In this document: piece by piece, positions 58,587 to 64,000 of the stretch
Numbering within the stretch: position 1 is the stretch's first letter
Layout of the letters: each line of letters begins with the position of its first letter
From: Undaria pinnatifida
Lineage: Eukaryota > Sar > Phaeophyceae > Laminariales > Alariaceae
Length of the DNA: 64,000 nucleotides
Direction of reading: 5' to 3'
Assembly: GCA_012845835.1 (NCBI GenBank)
Contig: JABAKD010000016.1
Location: forward strand, 16,893,625 to 16,957,624
Notes under the pieces: model-generated
Seen by the model: the letters and a program-made list of their open reading frames with translations, nothing else
Told to the model about the DNA's origin: nothing
The model's database searches: none
Position numbers and translations under genes: made by a program

Positions 58587-58894
58587 TTTTTTTTTTTTTT
58601 CTTCACACACATCTACTTTCCAGCTTGGGACAAGCCGTGGTCACAGGTGTCGTCCCTTCTCCCTCCCGGATCTTGCCTTCGATTTCATCGCGAATAGGGC
58701 TCAGCAATCCCACTGCTCGTCGATATTTCATCGAGTGGTGCTAACTCACGCTCTCGCGCTTTCCGCAAGTCAATTTGTGCACAAGAAAAAGCCCACACGA
58801 ATTTGTATGAGTATGCACTCGGGGGGATTCGAACTCACGAAACTGACCTATACCAGGCCCGAGGATAACCTGATACGCCACCGGGGCGACCGGC
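58587..58894 (-). mobile_element. SINE family A, full-length copy
   Basis: The minus strand carries head A box TGGCGTATCAGG, B box GAGTTCGAATCCC, the complete body and an A tail (T run at 58587-58600 on plus). It is very close to the copies at 52.7 and 62.5 kb. Confidence 0.92.
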
Positions 58895-59027
58895 TAACAC
58901 ACGTAAACAGCGTTGACTCCAGCAGTTACTACAAACTGGTCGGGGGGTCTGCACGGGCAGCTCTTCTTGGCCGAGGGCCATACGCGAGTTTGTTCTAGTA
59001 CGACGAGTTCCACAGCCAGCAGATGTA

Positions 59028-59052
59028 CATATCACGCAGCTTGCAAACCTGC
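59028..59052 (-). mobile_element. Family B fragment
   Basis: ATATCACGCAGCTTGCAAAC matches the end of the family B short form. The rest is absent. Confidence 0.5.
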
Positions 59053-59164
59053 GTGTACTGCAGATGATACCGGCCCACCAGGTCTCTCATAAGACAAGAT
59101 CCCGACAAGAGAGCTCGGCCTGAAGTCCCCGGGGAAAACAAGAAATTCGGGAGTAGTAAAACTG

Positions 59165-59645
59165 GTATGAGGGTGTTTGCGTTTTCCAACCTCTGTTGGG
59201 TTGGAAAATGAAAAAAAATACTACAAGTATTGAAACCGACAAACGTTACAACGCAAGGCCAACCAAACCCAAGAATAAAAATAAATCGACCGAAAAAAAA
59301 AAAACGGCAGGAAACGGTATTGTTTTGATGATTTTTTCGAGAGGAGGGTTGGCCTTGGATTGCGACGTTCGACGCGGTACGAGGGTGTCTGCGTTTTCCA
59401 ACCTCCGTTGGGCTGGAAAAAATGAAAACAATAGTATTGAAACCGACAAGCGGTATAACGCAAGGCCACGTAAAACCCACGGAAAAAAAAAGGTTCGAAC
59501 GAAAAAATAGACGGCAGGAAACCGTTTTTCTTAACCAATTGTTTCGCTGATTCTTTCGTGAGTTGGGTTGGTCTTAGATGGCGACCATCGACGTTTTCAA
59601 TACTATTATGAAGATGTTTTCCTACCCAACTCTTGACCCCAAAAA
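59165..59645. repeat. About 212-bp tandem repeat, two full units and part of a third
   Basis: GAGGGTGTTTGCGTTTTCCA at 59169 and GAGGGTGTCTGCGTTTTCCA at 59381 start the units. Both contain GTATTGAAACCGACAA, ACGCAAGGCCA and CGGCAGGAAAC. A diverged third start (GAAGATGTTTTCCTACCCAA) lies near 59610. Confidence 0.88.
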
Positions 59646-60360
59646 AGTTGGTGCACACCCTTTCAAACAAGAAATCTAGCTAGCGTCGTTATCTCGGTTT
59701 CTTCTTGCTACGATATAGTAGGATGTCGGCAATAATGTATTGACCACTCAATCGGTCCAACTCACGTCTGACGAATGATGCGAAGAGTCGATTTTTTACC
59801 CTCCTACTTCCAACCTCCTACCGTGTGGTACAGGACAGCGCATAGCAAACATGTCGAGAGACGGCACTTTGACCCCTTGACCGACGGCAATTTTCCAATA
59901 ATTTACCTTTACTGACGCCAAACGACTAGGTTTTAGTGTGGGACGATCGGTTTGACACCTTTGACCGCTAAACCTTTTCCCTTGACTGGCCGTCTCCTGA
60001 CACGTTTGGAACATAGTGCAGTTTGATGCGAGTCGGCGAGGGAGTAAATAGCTGCAGTCTTCTCGCGATAAAAATGAAAGCGCGTACTGTAGTGGGGAGA
60101 GGGGAGAATAGCCTGCTTAGTGACCCCGGATCCGAGTAACGTTTACGTAGGGAGGGAAAAGGGGAAAGAAAGGTACGGAGATTATAGAAGGGATGAGCAA
60201 AAAAACTAAAAGAAAATCAGTGTATCAACATACAAAACTGCCGATTTTTTCAATGGCCGGTAGCAAATGCCAAGCGACTCGTCCATGGAAAGATCCCGAA
60301 AAGATCTCCCGAAAGCCGCCATTTTCGATGTTTATGCCCCTCTGGTTGTTAAGCATTTCG
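59646..60360. other. No gene recognised
   Basis: No conserved frame or repeat family identified. Confidence 0.4.
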
Positions 60361-60362
60361 TT

Positions 60363-60620
60363 GGGTCGGTCCTAATGAACGCACAAAAAATCACCAATCC
60401 TGACAAAATGTCACGATTCCTGACATTAAGAAATTCTAAAATGCCACGTTTAAAAAAAAAAATGACATGCTTTCGTCAGGAATCCTGACATATTTTTTGT
60501 GGAAAATTTCAAAACTGTTCAAACTTCGCATTCCTGACAAACATACCGATTCGTGAAAATGTCACGTTTTTTGTCAGGGTTCCTGACATTGGTTGTGCTC
60601 GATATTAATAGGAACGGCCC
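60363..60620. mobile_element. MITE family D, copy 2 (258 bp)
   Basis: The left end GGGTCGGTCCTAATGAACGC pairs with the right end in reverse complement, GGGCCGTTCCTATTAATATC. Inside are several palindromes of the TGTCACGATTCCTGACA type. The ends and interior match copy 1 at 53865. It lies 77 bp upstream of the hAT element. Confidence 0.85.
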
Positions 60621-60689
60621 TTATTAGAAGGAGATCGGCTCTGACTTTTGTCCAAGGGAGTGTGTTACAAACTACTGTCAGATACAATG

Positions 60690-62022
60690 GTAATGATTAG
60701 GGCTGTGAGTCGGCACGGCTCAAGTCGCCGACTAGTTATTAGTCGGACTATTAGTCAGTCGTGAAACGGAGGTGCCGACTTTCCGACGTATTGGGTTTCC
60801 TGAAATGTAGGAAGGCTTTTTAAAATCGGGGTACAGCTTTTGCCGTGAATTGCTGCGGGTTGCGGATACCCCTCACATGCCCTGTGACACTGCAGCGCAC
60901 AGCGGGAGATCCGCATACATGCGCGCACACATGGCGGAATAGCCCATCTCTCTCAATAGTGCCGACGGCTTCAGCCCTGGCGCACCCAGTGCCAAACCTG
61001 CGGGCGGCGATCCCGTCGGCGACGTTGTGGGCATTATCAGCCCGCGGACCACCTTGGCGAGTGCACGCGACCCCGAAACGGTGCTCTACCGCGTAAAGCG
61101 TAAGCAGAGGCGCAGCAAACCGCTCAGATCCAACAACCCGCAGCGGGCTTTTTTCATAGCATACCTCAAGGACTCGCTCCCTGGCATAGCCGTGTGCAAG
61201 CTTTGCGAGGCGAACGGCTATGTCGCTGATGCCGATGTTAGGTTCGGGTCCCCTACCCATTTGAGGCAGCATCTAACCACCAAGAGGAAAGGTCATCGCG
61301 AAGCCCCGAAAGAACATGAGCCGCGTGGGGCGGGTAGCAAAGGCGGAGGCAGTGTCGGGGCCTCGAGCGAGAAGGATGCGGGGAGCATCATTGCCTACAT
61401 GGGCGGCGTCAAGCCATTCACGAGCAAGATGGTTTGGTTAATCATCGACAGCTCTAATAATGGACGAGTTTAGAACTTGCGGACGTCATCGACGCGCGCC
61501 TTTCGCGCAAGGCTGGGAGATACATTTAACAATAAACGAACAACATTACGGAGGGATCCAAGGCCTCTTCTTTTGGGGATACTTTTTCCGCCGCTATCTT
61601 GGTGAATTCGCTTTTTCGCTCGTATCCCCGCCAGGTTGTATTGCGACTCCAACAATTGCTGTCGCGTTCCTCGAGTCCGGGGTAGCTTTACATGCGTTGC
61701 ACTTCTCGCTTTTCGTGCATTTCTTGTGCAAAGTGAAGCTATTTCTGTTTTTTCGTTTCAAACTTACGTGAATCTAGGTAATGTTTTTCGCGCTTTTCAT
61801 GCGTAAAAATAATCCAAACAGCGTATTTTTCGCCTCCGGCGGGTCCTCCAGGGGCGCCTCCAGCGGGCCCCCCTCGGCCGGGGGGCTTGTTTTGGCTCCC
61901 TTCGCTCGGCTGACTTTACCAGCCGACTTCCCGACTAAAATCAGCTAGTCGGCAAAGCCGGGTAGCGACTATTAGTAGTTATTAGTCGTGAAACGAAACC
62001 GACTCACGGCCCTGGTAATGGT
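60690..62022 (+). mobile_element. hAT-family DNA transposon, 1317 bp, with 8-bp target duplication
   Basis: The element runs 60698-62014. Its left end is TAGGGCTGTGAGTCGG and its right end in reverse complement is CAGGGCCGTGAGTCGG, matching at 14 of 16 positions. The flanks are GTAATGAT (60690-60697) and GTAATGGT (62015-62022), a 7/8 match of the size hAT transposases generate. Sub-terminal TAGTTATTAGTCG words occur near both ends (inverted). The interior encodes only an N-terminal BED-finger segment, with no catalytic domain, so the copy is non-autonomous. Confidence 0.93.
60931..61473 (+). pseudogene. hAT transposase N-terminal fragment with BED zinc finger, broken
   Basis: An ATG at 60931 is followed after three codons by TAG (60940). 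The frame is then open to 61473. It encodes a basic segment (VKRKQRRSKPLRSNN) and FFIAYLKDSLPG. A BED-type finger follows: CKLCEANGY with a Cys pair, then HLRQHLTTKRKGH with a His pair. Next is a Gly/Ser linker and AYMGGVKPFTSKMVWLIID, which resembles the start of the hAT core. The RNase H-like catalytic core and the C-terminal dimerisation region are absent. Together with the early stop this makes it a remnant. BED fingers bind the transposon ends in active family members. Confidence 0.8.
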
Positions 62023-62304
62023 TGATATGTCGTATACGGTTTTTAATCATTGACTAATACGTCTGCCTTTGCGTGGTTCCTGCGCCTGCTGTTGATAACA
62101 CAATATCGGTTAATGGAGGGCACCCCTGGGTGTTGACATACCGTGGAGGACCTCCCGACACCAAAACTAGTACATTAACATATTAGGTCTAACGAGCCCT
62201 GACGGGCCAAAACTAAACCGACATATTCGCTGGAGAGATGATGACGGACCCACAACATTGTGCAGCCACCAGCAATATCAGATATCTGGTATCACATTGT
62301 ACAG
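62023..62304. other. Short spacer, no gene recognised
   Basis: Between the hAT element and MITE family E. No frame or repeat. Confidence 0.4.
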
Positions 62305-62461
62305 TAGTAGGGGTTCCCCAATAAGGCGGTCTGAGTGTGGCGGTATCCCGATATAAGGCGGCCACAGTTGCACTCGTTGCCTGGAATGACCAAAGCGGCT
62401 TCCCCAATAAGGCGGTCACACTCATATGGCGCACTACCGCCTTGCCGGGGGACCCCTAGTA
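62305..62461. mobile_element. MITE family E, 147 bp, with TAGTA target duplication
   Basis: The element spans 62310-62456. The left end GGGGTTCCCCAATAAGGCGG and the right end in reverse complement GGGGTCCCCCGGCAAGGCGG are terminal inverted repeats. The flanks are TAGTA (62305-62309) and TAGTA (62457-62461). An extra internal copy of the end motif (TTCCCCAATAAGGCGGTC) lies at 62400. Confidence 0.88.
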
Positions 62462-62486
62462 TTCATTATACCAGTACCTATTTATA

Positions 62487-62798
62487 GGCCGGTCGTCCCG
62501 GTGGCGTATCAGGTTATCCTCGAGCCTGGTATACGTCGGTTTCGTGCGTTCGAGTCCCGCCGAGTCCATACTGGTATAAATTCGTAGGGACTTTTTCTTG
62601 TGCACACATTGACTTGCAGAAAGCGCGAGAGCGTGAGTTAGCAAAACTCGATGAAAAATCGACGAGCAGCGGGATTGCTGAACCCTATGCGTGACAAAAA
62701 ATGAAGGCAAAAACCGGGGGGAAGAAGGGACGACACCTGTGACCACGGCTTGTCCAGAAGCTGGAAAGTAGATGTGTGCGAAAAAAAAGAAAAAAAAG
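62487..62798 (+). mobile_element. SINE family A, full-length reference copy
   Basis: Starts GGCCGGTCGTCCCGGTGGCG and carries A box TGGCGTATCAGG and B box GCGTTCGAGTCCC. It has the family body (AAGCGCGAGAGCGTGAGTTA, GATGAAAAATCGACGAGCAG, GTGACCACGGCTTGTCCAGA) and ends in an A-rich tail at 62781-62798. Length is about 310 bp. Confidence 0.93.
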
Positions 62799-63125
62799 AT
62801 CGGCGTCCCCGATCGTCGATTAATGGGTTAACCTCCTGGCTACTATGGTCGATTTCGATTATACGAGCCCCCCCGAGTGCATGCACGCACTGGGGGAAAG
62901 AAGTGGCGACACCTGTGACCACGGCTTGTCCAGAAGCTGGAAAGTAGATGTGTGCGAAAAAAAGAAAAAAAAAAAACATCAGGGTCCCCGATCGTAGATT
63001 AATGGGTTAACCTCCTGGCTACTACGGTCGATTTCGATTATACGAGCCCCCCCGAGTGCATGCACGTACCGGGGGGAAGAAGTGGCGACACCTGTGACCA
63101 CGGCTTGTCCAGAAGCTGGAAAATG
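62799..63125 (+). repeat. Two tandem SINE-A-derived composite units, about 183 bp each
   Basis: Both units start with GTCCCCGATCGT and continue GATTAATGGGTTAACCTCCT, GGTCGATTTCGATTATACGA and GCCCCCCCGAGTGCATGCAC. They then join the SINE 3' part (GACACCTGTGACCACGGCTTG through CAGAAGCTGGAAA). The first ends in an A tail at 62977, and the second stops after GGAAAATGAACG. The middle of the SINE body is missing and a different 5' part replaces the head. This suggests a new subfamily, or a deletion followed by local duplication. Confidence 0.85.
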
Positions 63126-63889
63126 AACGTGAGACTGAACGTAAAACAAAAAACGTAACGCTAAAGTATACTGGTGGTACATTTGCACTGGCTGAGAGCA
63201 TCAGTAGGTTGACCGCATTCGAAACTTATCTACTTCCCACAAAACGCCATCGCAGACACATGAACACTTGCCAAATTAAGAAATGAGAAAAAAGCAAACG
63301 AGACGGAGAAGAGGGGGGGGGGGCGGGGACTTTTGAGCACGACGGACGAGTTCTTGACACCGGCTAACACAACGGGCGGTGAAACCCTGTTTCTCCGAAG
63401 ATCAACCGCTCTTGCCGCAATCAACTCACACACCCAGGCCCATCTTGCCCCCGCATTGTAACGGGAAGCCGAGAGGAACTGCCAAAGTAGAAGTGCGACG
63501 GGACCCCCGCACCGGCCGGGGGGGGGGCGATGGCTCGCGGCAACAGCACAGTTAGTACAAGGGCTCCGCTCCGCGGGCGGCTGACGCCGCCCGCTACGCT
63601 CGCGCGAGGCAAGGAAGAATGCAACTAAAAACGTATGTAAAGGGGGCAGAAAGAAGAGACCCATGATTCGGTGCGAACAGCGATTTGATAATGCCAAGAG
63701 CTGCTTGTGCAAAGCAAATTGCCCTGTTGTGCTCAGCTGTGCTGTGTGCTTTTGTTACCGGTGTCTGATTGGCAGTATGGGGGTAATTTGCGTAGGGGAA
63801 AAAACAGGGGGCCGTAAAAGATCAAATATATGTAGAAAAAGAAAAAAGAGGAAAAGTAGTACTCCGTACATAACATGCATTATACCCGG
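63126..63889. other. No gene recognised
   Basis: A G run at 63315-63328 and a GC-rich stretch near 63.5 kb. The minus-strand frame at 63230-63712 (160 codons) is Ser/Arg/Pro-rich and has no domain. Confidence 0.4.
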
Positions 63890-64000
63890 TACTGCTCTAT
63901 TTTCGAAAGAAAGCACAGCGCGCAGCGACACAGCACCGCAGCGAAGGGCACGGCACCGCACCGCACGGCTCCGCACGGCGCTACGCTGCGCTGCTGGGCT
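63890..64000. repeat. Degenerate GCACCGCACGGC repeat
   Basis: Words GCACGGCACCGCACCGCACG and related pentamers repeat to the window end, and the block may continue beyond it. Confidence 0.7.

Overview
This 64-kb window is eukaryotic nuclear DNA that is poor in genes and dense in repeats. Its few conserved genes are split by GT-AG introns, coding exons are GC-rich against a mixed background, TTAGGG-type telomeric repeats occur internally, and tRNA-derived SINEs, hAT-type and other small DNA transposons are scattered throughout. The FNIP-type repeat pseudogene and the style of the ankyrin genes suggest a stramenopile, perhaps a brown alga, but this is inference and no marker settles it.

Three genes can be assembled with consistent splice phases. 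On the minus strand, 22.4-19.3 kb, lies the gene for small-subunit ribosomal protein eS10. Four exons are certain, and the start codon is either in a tiny upstream exon or just upstream of a retained reading frame. On the plus strand, 26.4-30.4 kb, is a six-exon gene joining N-terminal ankyrin repeats to a class I methyltransferase domain of the METTL21/FAM86 (Methyltransf_16) type. Its last exon carries a frameshift at an 11-G run. On the minus strand, 34.0-31.3 kb, is a three-exon, 271-residue ankyrin protein with a charged, coiled-coil-like tail. The two ankyrin genes converge, with about 1 kb between their stop codons.

Layout: 0-13 kb holds tandem repeats, a G-rich block, SINE copies, a GGGCCG-rich array and a 43-bp array of hairpins with compensatory stem changes. 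13.4-15.8 kb is a broken FNIP-repeat gene. 16-19 kb has a foldback element and small duplications. 19.3-34 kb is the genic core. 34-38.8 kb shows nothing recognisable as a gene. 38.8-42.8 kb is a decayed, internally duplicated reverse-transcriptase-like element. 44-50.6 kb holds a tRNA-like tandem array, telomeric motifs, a family of short inverted-repeat transposons and a 250-bp tandem array. 52-53 kb is a 45-bp minisatellite split by two SINEs. 53.9-63.1 kb has two copies of one MITE, a 1.3-kb hAT element with near-perfect 8-bp target duplication and a broken BED-finger reading frame, a second MITE with a 5-bp target duplication, and a cluster of SINE copies.

Most other open frames are low-complexity or repeat shadows. 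The most informative content is the mobile-element record: at least two tRNA-derived SINE families, four small DNA-transposon families, and several nested insertions that give relative ages.
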